Assembly: GCA_913020045.1 (NCBI GenBank)
Contig: CAJWBE010000039.1
Location: 1 to 34,459, forward strand
Length of the DNA: 34,459 bases
Source: an uncultured Oleiphilus sp.
GTDB taxonomy: Bacteria > Pseudomonadota > Gammaproteobacteria > Pseudomonadales > Oleiphilaceae
Direction: 5' to 3'
Below, piece after piece: positions 17,856 to 26,175 of the stretch (position 1 is the first letter of the stretch; every line of letters starts with the position of its first letter). Both the position numbers and the translations under genes were made by a program. The notes under the pieces were generated by a model. It saw only the letters and a list, made by a program, of their open reading frames with translations, did no database searches and had not been told where the DNA came from.

Positions 17856-20108
17856 CTAAGACACATCGAACGGCAAACGGCGATGACGCTTACCCGTCGC
17901 TGAAAACAACGCCCCCGCCATCGCCGGAGCCAAAGGCGGCAAGCCTGGCTCTCCCACCCCTGAGGGCGCTTCAACGCTTTCAATGAAAACCGTTTCTATT
18001 GAAGGTGTCTGATTCATTCTGAGCATTTGATAATCATGAAAGTTACTTTGTTCAACACGTCCGTCTGCAATCGTGATCTCGCCATAAAGCGCAGCCGTCA
18101 AACCAAAAATCACGCAACTTTCCATCTGCATGTTAACAACATCAGGGTTCACAACGGTGCCGCAATCAATCGCACTCACCACTCGTAACACCTCGATCTC
18201 ATTGCCGTCTAACTTCAGTTCAACCACTTGCGCGACATAACTGCCAAACGACTCATGTGCGGCGATCCCTTGATAGACTCCGTCTTTTGTTTGAGTGCCC
18301 CAACCCGCTTTTTCAGCAGCCGCATCTAATACAGCCAACATTCGCGGCGAATTGCTGAGTAGCTCTCGCCGATAAAGATACCCATCTTTGCCCAGCTCCG
18401 TCGCAAGCTCATCAATAAAACACTCGGTCACAAATGCATTGTGCGAGTGCCCCACAGAGCGCCAATAACTAACCGGAACACCTGCATCAGACTTCGTATG
18501 GCGCACGCGAACTGAAGGAATGTTATAGGGAAGCCCCTGAGCGCCTTCGTAAGGAGAGGTGTCCGCGGGTGTCATGGGAGAACCTTCCGTCAGCAAGCCA
18601 GCGTGACCTAGCATGCTATACATAAATTTTGGTGCCCAAGGAAACGTTGCAGGAGCTGCATCCCAGACATACCAGTCCATAATTTTTGGGCACACAATCT
18701 GATGGTCCCATGCCTTAGCTTTACCCGTTTTCGAATCTACCACCGCCCGCATTTTATGATAGCTAGCGGGACGATAGAGATCATTGCGAGTATCATCTTC
18801 ACGTGACCAAACCAACTTGATTACTTGACCTGTCTGGTACGAAATCTCTGCCGCTTCACCAACAAAATCTTGGCTCAAACGTCGACCGAAGCCACCACCA
18901 ATAAATTGGTTATGGATAAAGACTTCGTTCAATGAAAGGTCGGTCACTTTGGCAACGGCAACCTGCGCCAAATCTGGGCCTTGCGTAGAAGTCCAAATAT
19001 CTGCTCGGTCACTTTGAACGTGCGCAACGCAGTTCATTGGCTCCATCGTTGCGTGCGCTAAGAAGGGTAATTCATATTCGACTTCGAGCACCGAAGACGA
19101 GCCCTCAAACACCTCATCTACGTCACCGTCATCACGCACAACATTGCCCGAATCTTCTATGGCATGCTGCTTGTACTGCTCAAATATTTGAGAAGTACTG
19201 ATTGGAGCCTCTTCATTGCGCAGCCACGTGACAATTAGTTTTTCTTGCGCCTTTCGCGCTTTCCAGTAACTCTGCGCAACAATGGCAATGCCATGGCTAA
19301 CTTCTAGCACATGCGTCACGCCCGCTAGCGCGCTAACCTCGTCACCATTATAAGAGCTAACCGAAGCGCCAATATAAGGGGCACGAACAATAATGGCGTA
19401 GAGCATGTCTTTTTGTTGGCTATCAATACCAAAGTTAGCTTTTCCGCTCACTTTTAAATGGCTATCAAGGCGCTGATTCTGCTTACCAATGTATTTAAAG
19501 TCTGACGGTTTTTTTAGTCCGACCTCATTCGGGACATCCTGCTTAGCGGCAATGCTCGCTAATCCACCATAGCGTAGAGACTTGCCAGAACCTTGATGAA
19601 CAACACGTCCTTCACTCGCGACGAATTGATCTAAAGGTAACTGAAAGACCTCAGAAGCCGCCATCAGTAACATTTGCTTAGCCGCCGCCCCTATCTCTCT
19701 TAACGGAACCCAGCTAGACGACAAACTATTGCTGCCCCCTGTTATTTGAATACCGTAATCAGGATTGCGATACTGCTTATTGGCAGGTGCGAACACCACC
19801 GAAATATCGCTTGGCGCGATATCCAGCTCCTCAGCGATCAAGGTTGTTAAACCCGTGTAAGTTCCTTGACCCATCTCAACTCTGTCTAGCGTAAAAACGA
19901 CTTGATCATCCGAACCAATCGTTAGCCAGCCATTCGCCTCCCAACTCCCATCATCACGAATGGTGTTACCAATCAACGTACTGCAACCGGGCAAAGCGAC
20001 GCCTAACGTTAGCGCCCCGGTACCCAGCGACATATTTTTAATCAATTCGCGACGAGTCGTCGAAATATTAGCGACGGTAGAAATTGCTAGAGCACTTTTT
20101 GTTGTCAT
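17856..20108 (-). CDS. Molybdopterin-binding subunit of an isoquinoline 1-oxidoreductase/aldehyde-type molybdenum hydroxylase (IorB-like)
   Basis: This 750-residue large subunit belongs to the xanthine dehydrogenase family. The N-terminus has a twin-arginine motif (TTRRELIKNM) followed by a hydrophobic stretch ending LPGC, which could also be a lipobox; both place the enzyme on the periplasmic side. The GGGFGRRLSQDF cofactor motif is near residue 405. Glu720 in GVGEPGLPPLAP matches the active-site base of the family. SYWRSVGHSHNAF is typical of the IorB/membrane aldehyde dehydrogenase group. It hydroxylates an N-heterocycle or oxidises an aldehyde; the substrate is unknown. An AGGAG site precedes the ATG, and the 2Fe-2S subunit gene ends 12 nt upstream. 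Unlike many relatives, no cytochrome c subunit gene is adjacent, so the electron acceptor is not encoded here. Confidence 0.9.
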   Translation of the reverse strand: MTTKSALAISTVANISTTRRELIKNMSLGTGALTLGVALPGCSTLIGNTIRDDGSWEANGWLTIGSDDQVVFTLDRVEMGQGTYTGLTTLIAEELDIAPSDISVVFAPANKQYRNPDYGIQITGGSNSLSSSWVPLREIGAAAKQMLLMAASEVFQLPLDQFVASEGRVVHQGSGKSLRYGGLASIAAKQDVPNEVGLKKPSDFKYIGKQNQRLDSHLKVSGKANFGIDSQQKDMLYAIIVRAPYIGASVSSYNGDEVSALAGVTHVLEVSHGIAIVAQSYWKARKAQEKLIVTWLRNEEAPISTSQIFEQYKQHAIEDSGNVVRDDGDVDEVFEGSSSVLEVEYELPFLAHATMEPMNCVAHVQSDRADIWTSTQGPDLAQVAVAKVTDLSLNEVFIHNQFIGGGFGRRLSQDFVGEAAEISYQTGQVIKLVWSREDDTRNDLYRPASYHKMRAVVDSKTGKAKAWDHQIVCPKIMDWYVWDAAPATFPWAPKFMYSMLGHAGLLTEGSPMTPADTSPYEGAQGLPYNIPSVRVRHTKSDAGVPVSYWRSVGHSHNAFVTECFIDELATELGKDGYLYRRELLSNSPRMLAVLDAAAEKAGWGTQTKDGVYQGIAAHESFGSYVAQVVELKLDGNEIEVLRVVSAIDCGTVVNPDVVNMQMESCVIFGLTAALYGEITIADGRVEQSNFHDYQMLRMNQTPSIETVFIESVEAPSGVGEPGLPPLAPAMAGALFSATGKRHRRLPFDVS

Positions 20109-20120
20109 TCTCGAGCGCTC

Positions 20121-20609
20121 CTATACTTTGATTTCGTAGGCGAGATCACTCGCTTGCGCGATTTGAGAAGCCGCCTGCTTGATGGCCTTTCTAATTCTCG
20201 GATAGGTCCCGCAACGACAGATATTTCCAGACATCGCCATGTCGATATCTTCATCCGACGGTTGTGCGTTTTTCGCCAACAACGCGCTTGCACTCATTAA
20301 CTGCCCCGACTGGCAATAACCACACTGAGGAACGTTGTTCTCTATCCAGCTAGTTTGCACGGGATGCAAAACGTCACCATCAGCAAGCCCTTCTATCGTG
20401 GTAATTGACTGTCCTGCAATCACTGAAACCGGCGTAATACATGAACGAATTGCTTGGCCATTGAGATGAACAGTACACGCGCCACATAGCCCCTTACCGC
20501 AACCGAACTTGGTACCAGTGAGTCCAATTTCGTCTCGGATAACCCATAGAAGCGGAGTATCTTCGTCAACATCAAGAGTAACGGGCGCGCCGTTAAGTCG
20601 GAATTCCAT
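20121..20609 (-). CDS. 2Fe-2S subunit of the molybdenum hydroxylase (IorA-like)
   Basis: This 162-residue small subunit carries two 2Fe-2S clusters that pass electrons from the molybdenum site. The plant-type cluster uses Cys37, Cys42, Cys45 and Cys57 ([19 protein letters not shown]). The second uses Cys96, Cys99, Cys131 and Cys133 ([18 protein letters not shown]). The frame stays open upstream to 20708, but I place the start at ATG 20609. It is preceded by AGAGGA at a good distance, gives the standard family N-terminus ([20 protein letters not shown]), and leaves the phased repeats at 20662-20690 outside the gene. It is the first gene of the iorA-iorB-xdhC-like operon. It has no signal peptide and would be exported by piggy-back with the Tat-bearing large subunit. 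Confidence 0.92.
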   Translation of the reverse strand: MEFRLNGAPVTLDVDEDTPLLWVIRDEIGLTGTKFGCGKGLCGACTVHLNGQAIRSCITPVSVIAGQSITTIEGLADGDVLHPVQTSWIENNVPQCGYCQSGQLMSASALLAKNAQPSDEDIDMAMSGNICRCGTYPRIRKAIKQAASQIAQASDLAYEIKV

Positions 20610-20661
20610 GTAATATCCTCTGCCAAACAGTGGTTGTTCAATGAAGTTTAGGTGCTTACCG

Positions 20662-20730
20662 TAGTCGCGATTAGTCACGAATAGTCGCGAGACCGACACG
20701 CTTGTCACTGTAAATGAGCGTACAGGCTCA
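20662..20730. promoter_or_regulatory. Three phased 9-bp repeats and an inverted repeat upstream of the molybdenum hydroxylase operon
   Basis: TAGTCGCGA, TAGTCACGA and TAGTCGCGA occur at 20662-20670, 20672-20680 and 20682-20690, a period of exactly 10 bp or one helical turn. An inverted repeat TGAGC-GTACAG-GCTCA lies at 20715-20730. Both are 53-121 bp before the small-subunit start. The arrangement looks like a multi-site operator; the binding protein is unknown. Confidence 0.5.
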
Positions 20731-20820
20731 ACTATTCAAGTTAGAAATCGCTTCTAATACATTAAATGACCCGCAGTCATATAAGCGATATTAGGGCGGC
20801 AGTTACTGGAAAGCAAGTGC

Positions 20821-21402
20821 TTATCGCAGACCAAATGTCTCTCTATTTTTTTGCTTTGTTTTATCGCCTTTTTTCAGCATCACATATACAGCGCCGGTGC
20901 CGCCGTGCTGCTTCTGTGCGGAATGAAACGCGAGAACTTCGTCTATCTGGGGCAACCATACCGCTAAATGGCTTTTCAGCTGAGCAACTTTATCCGCATT
21001 TCTATCCCCTTTTCCATGCAGGATAATCACTGTGCGTAGCTCGTAGTAAAAACACTCCCTCAAAAATTGAAATACCTCACGACGAGCCTCATCGACGGTC
21101 ATTCTATGCAGGTCCAGGCGCGCATCAATTTCGTACTGCCCCATGCGTAGCTTCTTATAAACGCCGTGCTGCACACCGTTGGAGCGATACTCCAGAATAT
21201 CCATCGAACCTAGCTTTGTGACCTCGGCCGACACCAGCGGATCGAAACTCTGGCGATTCGCCACGGCTAAACTACGCCTAACGGCTTGACCCGGCGTCGC
21301 CTCTGCTTTTTTGTGAAGCTTCGCTCGGGTCTGCTTTATCGGTTTAACGTCTGCCATTTCATTGGCAAATGAATCATCTTCAGACATGTCGGTACAACTC
21401 AT
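20821..21402 (-). CDS. smrA: Smr-domain DNA endonuclease SmrA
   Basis: This 193-residue protein is colinear with E. coli SmrA (YdaL). A basic N-terminal part is followed by VSAEVTKLGSMDILEYRSNGVQHGVYKKLRMGQY, and the Smr domain covers about 95-180. The domain contains LDLHRMTVDEARREVFQFL, the IILHGKGDRN loop, and HGGTGAVYVMLKKG. Smr domains, as in MutS2 C-termini, nick or bind branched DNA, and some act on mRNA at collided ribosomes. The gene lies alone on the minus strand between the molybdenum hydroxylase operon and a LysR gene, with 55 bp to the latter. Either of two nearby ATGs (21402 or 21387) could be the start; neither has a strong ribosome site. Confidence 0.9.
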   Translation of the reverse strand: MSCTDMSEDDSFANEMADVKPIKQTRAKLHKKAEATPGQAVRRSLAVANRQSFDPLVSAEVTKLGSMDILEYRSNGVQHGVYKKLRMGQYEIDARLDLHRMTVDEARREVFQFLRECFYYELRTVIILHGKGDRNADKVAQLKSHLAVWLPQIDEVLAFHSAQKQHGGTGAVYVMLKKGDKTKQKNRETFGLR

Positions 21403-21458
21403 TGAAACTTATCAAGACTCTCTGATTTTCAATACTATTCTAAGTCACAACATAAACA

Positions 21459-22415
21459 CTAGGACATCGCTTCAGCTTTAGCACTTGCCTTTTTTAGGCT
21501 TGGGTTAACATTAAAAACACCCTCCAATGCTTCCCATGGCGGGATAGGCTGACAACTTGAGAACATAAACTCAGTGAAGGCCACCACCTTTGAAGGCGGC
21601 TCACGCCGGCTAGGGTAAACCAAGTAGAAGGTACGTTCGGCAAATGGCGTATCTGGCAATAGGTGCACCAGTTTGCCGTTGCGTACATCTTCGCTGAGAA
21701 GAATTTGCGGCACTGCACCAATTCCCATTCCCTCCATCGCCATGTTTTTAATCATTTCCATATCGTTGGCGATCATCCTCGAACGAGGTTCAACCTGTAA
21801 ATCCTGACCACTGCGCACAAAGGTCCAAGGCGCGCCCGGGTGGGAAATACAAGCATGCTGATCTAAGTCTTCAATTCGCTCTGGCGCCCCATGCTTGGCT
21901 AGATATGCCGGCGATGCGCACAATGAAAGACGAGCAGTGCCCAAGTTTCTTGTCACCAAGCTGGAATCTGCTAGCGGGCCGATCCGAAATGCAATATCTA
22001 TCTCTTGCTCCAACATGTCCAAAGACTTGTTGTCTGCGATCAACTCGATATTTACTTTTGGATACTGATCAAGAAATGCCTTTATCGTTGAAACGAAAAA
22101 TGGTGTACCGAATGCTAGCGGCGTACTAATTCGCAACAAACCACTTGGCTCCGACTGCATATTGTTAACGACACGATCGGCCTCTTCTGCCTGCTCAAGC
22201 ATCTTCAAACAATGTTGATAATAGACTTTGCCTGTTTCGGTTGGCTTCAAATTACGTGTCGTGCGATTTATCAAACGAACACCGATTCTGCGCTCAAGCT
22301 GGCTTACCTTTCGGCTCACGGTAGACTTAGGTAATTTCAATTTATCAGCCGCTTTGGTAAAGCTTCCTGCACTCACGACTACGGCAAAAATTGCCATTTC
22401 ATTTAAATCTTGCAT
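21459..22415 (-). CDS. LysR-family transcriptional regulator
   Basis: This 318-residue LysR-type regulator has an N-terminal winged helix-turn-helix (about 1-60: NEMAIFAVVVSAGSFTKAADKLKLPKSTVSRKVSQLERRIG), with the recognition helix at LPKSTVSRKVSQLE. A periplasmic-binding-like effector domain (about 90-295) starts LLRISTPLAFGTPFFVSTI. It belongs to the large DmlR/CrgA-like group. A strong GGGAGG site precedes the ATG. It is divergent from the RND exporter gene across a palindrome-rich 256-bp region and probably controls that gene and itself; the effector is unknown. Confidence 0.93.
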   Translation of the reverse strand: MQDLNEMAIFAVVVSAGSFTKAADKLKLPKSTVSRKVSQLERRIGVRLINRTTRNLKPTETGKVYYQHCLKMLEQAEEADRVVNNMQSEPSGLLRISTPLAFGTPFFVSTIKAFLDQYPKVNIELIADNKSLDMLEQEIDIAFRIGPLADSSLVTRNLGTARLSLCASPAYLAKHGAPERIEDLDQHACISHPGAPWTFVRSGQDLQVEPRSRMIANDMEMIKNMAMEGMGIGAVPQILLSEDVRNGKLVHLLPDTPFAERTFYLVYPSRREPPSKVVAFTEFMFSSCQPIPPWEALEGVFNVNPSLKKASAKAEAMS

Positions 22416-22445
22416 ACGCTATCGCGCCTCCCGTCTATGCCATTA

Positions 22446-22626
22446 TTGGAACAGTAATTCCAAACTTAGCGTATTAACAACAAAATAGGAACAAATTTAG
22501 AATAGATGACCAGTGGTCACGATGCGCTTTTGTGAGGAACGTCTCACTTTTATTCGCCTCGTGACATACGGGAGTTAGATCGTTTAAGGTTCTACGTCGC
22601 TAAATTTTGTTGCGTGCGTCGCACGC
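22446..22626. promoter_or_regulatory. Four palindromic operator-like elements between LysR and RND genes
   Basis: Perfect arms are seen in TTGGAA-CAGTAA-TTCCAA (22446-22463), TGACCA-G-TGGTCA (22507-22519), GTGAG-GAACGT-CTCAC (22532-22547) and GCGTGCG-T-CGCACGC (22612-22626). A partial echo of the first, GGAACA with an A/T-rich flank, lies at 22488, 40 bp further on. That is the pattern of a LysR recognition site plus activation site. The TGACCAGTGGTCA element has the T-N11-A form favoured by LysR proteins. Confidence 0.5.
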
Positions 22627-22671
22627 CACACTTTGCGCGATAACAAAAACACAAAAAAGGGAGAGATAGTT

Positions 22672-25005
22672 TTGATTGATAAATTTGCAGCCAATGTCAT
22701 ACGGTGGCGTTGGGCTATCATCATCCTCACGCTAGTAATTGTCGCTCTCATCGCTAGAGGCGCTGAAAACATTGGCTTTAGCTCAAATTACCGGGTCTTC
22801 TTTTCAGCCGACAACGAACAATTGGTCGCGTTTGAAACCCTGCAAAATACATACTCCAAGTCAGACAACATTCTCTTCGTCGTCGAACCGACAGATGAAA
22901 TCGTTTTTAGCCATAAAACTTTAGCCGCGATCCAAGACTTGACCGAGCGCTCGTGGCAAATCCCTTTCTCGACCCGAGTCGACTCTATCACCAACTACCA
23001 GCACACGGTTGCGGAAGAAGATGACTTGCTCGTCAATGATCTAGTCGAGTTTCCAGAAGATGCAGAATTGGAAAATGTAAAGCATATTGCCCTAGGTGAG
23101 CCGCTACTTTTACGCAGATTGATTTCAGAAGATGCACGCATCACGGCGGTCAATGCGACCGTCCAGCTTCCTCAACTTACCGAAGAAGAAATGCCAGAGG
23201 TGGTCGCCTTTGCTCGCGACATGATTACGAAATTCGAAGCCGACTACCCCGCTATTAATGTCTATATGACGGGCAGCGTTATGCTTGGCAATGCGTTTTC
23301 TGAATCCGCAAAAAAGGACATGATGAGTCTATTGCCGATTATGTTTTTAGTCATCATTGTAACGCTGTGGCTTTTGCTGCGATCCATCGCAGGGACCTTT
23401 GCGACGGTAACCGTCATCTTGCTATCGATTCTAACGGCAATGGGGATGTTCGGTTGGCTTGGCTGGACACTCACGGGACCGTCTACCAGCGCCCCAACGG
23501 TGATAACAACAATGGCCGTCGCAGACTGCGTGCATATATTGGTTACGTTTCTATTTAATATGCGTCAAGGAATGCCCAAAGCAGATGCTATGCAAGAGAG
23601 CATCCGAATCAACTTTCAGCCTGTTTTTATTACCAGTGTGACGACAGTACTGGGTTTTATGACCATGAATTTCAGTGAAGTACCTCCGTTTCGAGATCTG
23701 GGAAACACTGTCGCAATGGGTGTCATCGCTGCATTTTTCTTTTCTGTCTTGTTTTTACCGGCATTAGTCATGGTATTGCCAGTTCGCATGAAAGACAAAA
23801 AACAAAGCAGCCACCAAGCGATCGACTCACTGGCAAAGTTCATCATTAACCACCGCAATGGCGTGCTAACCGGCTCTATCCTTGTCTCCGCCCTTTTGCT
23901 GGCGATGATTCCACTCAACCAAGTAAACGATGAATTCGTTAAGTACTTCAAATCGTCAGTGGAGTTTAGGCAAGACACTGATTTCACGGCTGAAAACCTT
24001 TCAGGAATATACTCGATTCAATACTCATTGATATCAGGTGAGTCTAATGGCATCAGTGACCCTGCATTCCTTGAGCAAGTAGAAAGGTTCTCGGCTTGGC
24101 TACAAGAAAAATCAATCGTCACCAACGTAGAAACTATCACTGAGGTATTCAAACGACTAAATAAAAACATGCATGGCGACGATGAAAATTATTTTAAGCT
24201 TCCCGAAAGCAAAGAGCTCGCATCGCAATATCTCTTGCTATATGAAATGTCACTGCCCTACGGCTTAGATTTAAACAACCAGCTAAATGTCGATAAATCG
24301 TCGGTTAGAATATTGGTATCACTCGAAAATATATCCAGTCGTGAGACCTTAATTCTCGAAAAAGAAATCGCACAATGGATACGCGACAATACCGATATCA
24401 AAGAGTTCTACGGCGCTAGCCCAAACATTATGTTTTCCCATATTGGCGAGCGTAATGTCGATAGCATGATTTCGGGTGTCGGCTATGCTCTCATAATCAT
24501 CTGCATCATCATGATTATGGCACTGAGGTCACTGAAACTTGGAGTGCTGAGCATCATTCCGAATGTCGTCCCTATTGGCGCTGCATTTGGAATTTGGGGG
24601 CTACTGAACGGTAACGTTGGTATCTCAATCGGCTCGGCCGTCGGTATGATTCTGGGCATCGTTATTGACGACACCGTGCACTTCCTAAGTAAATATCAAC
24701 GCGCCAAACGAGAAAAAGGTTACTCAGCAGAACAAGCGGTGGAATACGCTTTCTCAACGGTCGGGACCGCTCTTTGGGTCACTACCTTTGTCTTGTGTGC
24801 CGGTTTCATGGTGCTCGCTATGTCGGAGTTCAATATGAACGCACACATGGGAATCTTTACCGCTTGCGCCATCGCTCTCGCTCTCATCTTCGACTTTTTC
24901 GCTCTTCCTGCCCTGCTTCTCAAAATCGACGGAAAGCCAAATCAAGGGGCCCCTGCGGCTGCAGGCAATAACAGTGAGGACACTGTTGCCACAACAAGTT
25001 CGTAG
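22672..25005 (+). CDS. RND superfamily (MMPL-type) exporter
   Basis: This 777-residue inner-membrane exporter has the two-fold RND layout. Each half is one helix, a large periplasmic loop and a five-helix bundle (helices near 10-30, 215-365, 400-420 and 600-755). Conserved charged residues in the bundles are seen in TTMAVADCVHIL (first half) and GIVIDDTVHFLSKYQ (second half), consistent with proton-driven export. It matches the predicted-exporter group (COG1033/MMPL) thought to move lipids or hydrophobic compounds. I place the start at TTG 22672, 7 nt after AAGGGAGAG; an in-frame TTG at 22633 has no ribosome site. No periplasmic adaptor, DUF1329 or DUF1302 partner is adjacent. A strong terminator follows. 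Confidence 0.88.
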   Translation: MIDKFAANVIRWRWAIIILTLVIVALIARGAENIGFSSNYRVFFSADNEQLVAFETLQNTYSKSDNILFVVEPTDEIVFSHKTLAAIQDLTERSWQIPFSTRVDSITNYQHTVAEEDDLLVNDLVEFPEDAELENVKHIALGEPLLLRRLISEDARITAVNATVQLPQLTEEEMPEVVAFARDMITKFEADYPAINVYMTGSVMLGNAFSESAKKDMMSLLPIMFLVIIVTLWLLLRSIAGTFATVTVILLSILTAMGMFGWLGWTLTGPSTSAPTVITTMAVADCVHILVTFLFNMRQGMPKADAMQESIRINFQPVFITSVTTVLGFMTMNFSEVPPFRDLGNTVAMGVIAAFFFSVLFLPALVMVLPVRMKDKKQSSHQAIDSLAKFIINHRNGVLTGSILVSALLLAMIPLNQVNDEFVKYFKSSVEFRQDTDFTAENLSGIYSIQYSLISGESNGISDPAFLEQVERFSAWLQEKSIVTNVETITEVFKRLNKNMHGDDENYFKLPESKELASQYLLLYEMSLPYGLDLNNQLNVDKSSVRILVSLENISSRETLILEKEIAQWIRDNTDIKEFYGASPNIMFSHIGERNVDSMISGVGYALIIICIIMIMALRSLKLGVLSIIPNVVPIGAAFGIWGLLNGNVGISIGSAVGMILGIVIDDTVHFLSKYQRAKREKGYSAEQAVEYAFSTVGTALWVTTFVLCAGFMVLAMSEFNMNAHMGIFTACAIALALIFDFFALPALLLKIDGKPNQGAPAAAGNNSEDTVATTSS

Positions 25006-25021
25006 AATAAAATCCAAAAAC

Positions 25022-25059
25022 AAAAAAGCCGACGGTGAAGGCTCATCGTCGGCTTTTTT
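25022..25059. terminator. Intrinsic terminator, likely bidirectional
   Basis: AAAAAAGCCGACGGTGA pairs with TCATCGTCGGCTTTTTT (one G-U pair) around an AGGC tetraloop. The strong GC stem is flanked by A6 on one side and T6 on the other, so it can end the RND transcript on the plus strand and also transcripts from yehS on the minus strand. Confidence 0.93.
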
Positions 25060-25169
25060 GTTTTATTCGCTCGTTATAGGCTTGCCAGAATCATTATAAG
25101 AGAAAGGCTATTTTAAAGCGTATTAATGCCCTAACACCTGACAATTTTAAGCAAGTTTAGTGAATCAAC

Positions 25170-25652
25170 TTACGCATCACTATTTCGATAGTGTTTTTCC
25201 ATTCCATCAAGCACATTACGCAATAGTTGGTCCAGACACTCTCGGTAGTTCTTATGACCGGGGCGACGGAATAACGCACTCAGCTCATGCTTACTCAAGG
25301 TAAAGTCACTCAATTCAAGTATCTCGAGTAGCTCATCTGCTTGGAGGTCTAATGCAATCTTCAGCTTCCGCAATACAATATTGTTATTAAGCACCTTTTC
25401 AGGCTCTGGTATTTCGTCGCCATTAGGACCCCTGCTTTCAACAATAAAGCCATTCAAAAACCGAGCAAGATACTGATCTTCGCATGCGACAAACGCGGGA
25501 TCTTCCTCACGCGCAAGCCAAGATAAAACCTCGGCCTTACTACTTTCATGACCACCCAGCTTGAGTATCGAAACCATAAGCGAATCGCTAATATCAAAAA
25601 TATAACGAACGCGGCGTAAGATATCGTTGTTGTTGATAACTAGTCCTCCCAT
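25170..25652 (-). CDS. yehS: DUF1456 family protein (YehS-like)
   Basis: This 160-residue cytoplasmic protein has the two DUF1456 repeats. The first is NNDILRRVRYIFDISDSLMVSILKLGG, with SSKAEVLSWLAREEDPAF after it. The second is NNIVLRKLKIALDLQADELLEILELSDFTLSKHELSALFRRPGHKNYREC. E. coli YehS has the same layout and no assigned function. The ATG at 25652 lies inside the last codons of the upstream DUF6172 gene (13-nt overlap). A GGGAGGA that would be a good ribosome site comes directly after this ATG rather than before it, which leaves the true start uncertain: the next codons CTA GTT ATC are not standard starts. Translational coupling is likely. Confidence 0.88.
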   Translation of the reverse strand: MGGLVINNNDILRRVRYIFDISDSLMVSILKLGGHESSKAEVLSWLAREEDPAFVACEDQYLARFLNGFIVESRGPNGDEIPEPEKVLNNNIVLRKLKIALDLQADELLEILELSDFTLSKHELSALFRRPGHKNYRECLDQLLRNVLDGMEKHYRNSDA

Positions 25653-25942
25653 GCTTGAGGCTTAGCATCCGCCTCAATCGGTTTAGCAGCAATCTCTACA
25701 TAAATCGTCGTAATGTTGTTGGCCACCAAGTCATCAATACTCTGAGTTAATGACGATACAGGCACGGCAACGGCCGTCTCTTCAGATTGACCAAACTTGC
25801 AGTCAAAGCCCCAATACTTCGCACCGGCAGGGATCGGCTTTTTACGCTCTTTTTTAAGGAACTTTCTGATGTCGTGCTTTACCGAGTCTACGACGCGAGG
25901 CAATTTAATTTTGGGGTGAACGAGATTATAGCTTTGTTTCAT
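25640..25942 (-). CDS. DUF6172 family protein
   Basis: This small basic cytoplasmic protein of 100 residues matches the DUF6172 pattern: MKQSYNLVHPKIKLPRVVDSVKHDIRKFLKKERKK, then AGAKYWGFDCKFG and a C-terminal IYVEIAAKP strand. The function is unknown. The frame is open further upstream, but ATG 25942 has AGGAT at a proper distance and gives the family N-terminus. It overlaps yehS by 13 nt, so the two form a coupled pair. Confidence 0.82.
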   Translation of the reverse strand: MKQSYNLVHPKIKLPRVVDSVKHDIRKFLKKERKKPIPAGAKYWGFDCKFGQSEETAVAVPVSSLTQSIDDLVANNITTIYVEIAAKPIEADAKPQAWED

Positions 25943-26175
25943 TTGAATCCTACTAAGATGAGCCGTCGTTGCTAGCGTACGTGTCGCTCTGGCGTAAACA
26001 ATCCTTCGCCAGCAAAACCTGCGATACAATGAAAAACCACGTTAAAACGACTGAGGCACTAATTGCGCGCAGTGTAATGTTTATACAGTCATTCTGCCAA
26101 TACTTTGAGATTTACCGCCACTAAATTGTCGTGCCACCAGCGCGACCATTTAGCAAAAACACTAAGCCAAGGCGA

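Noticed and set aside
20610-20708. 33-residue N-terminal extension of the 2Fe-2S subunit
   Set aside because: It is not family-like, contains the phased DNA repeats, and a good ribosome site precedes the internal ATG at 20609.
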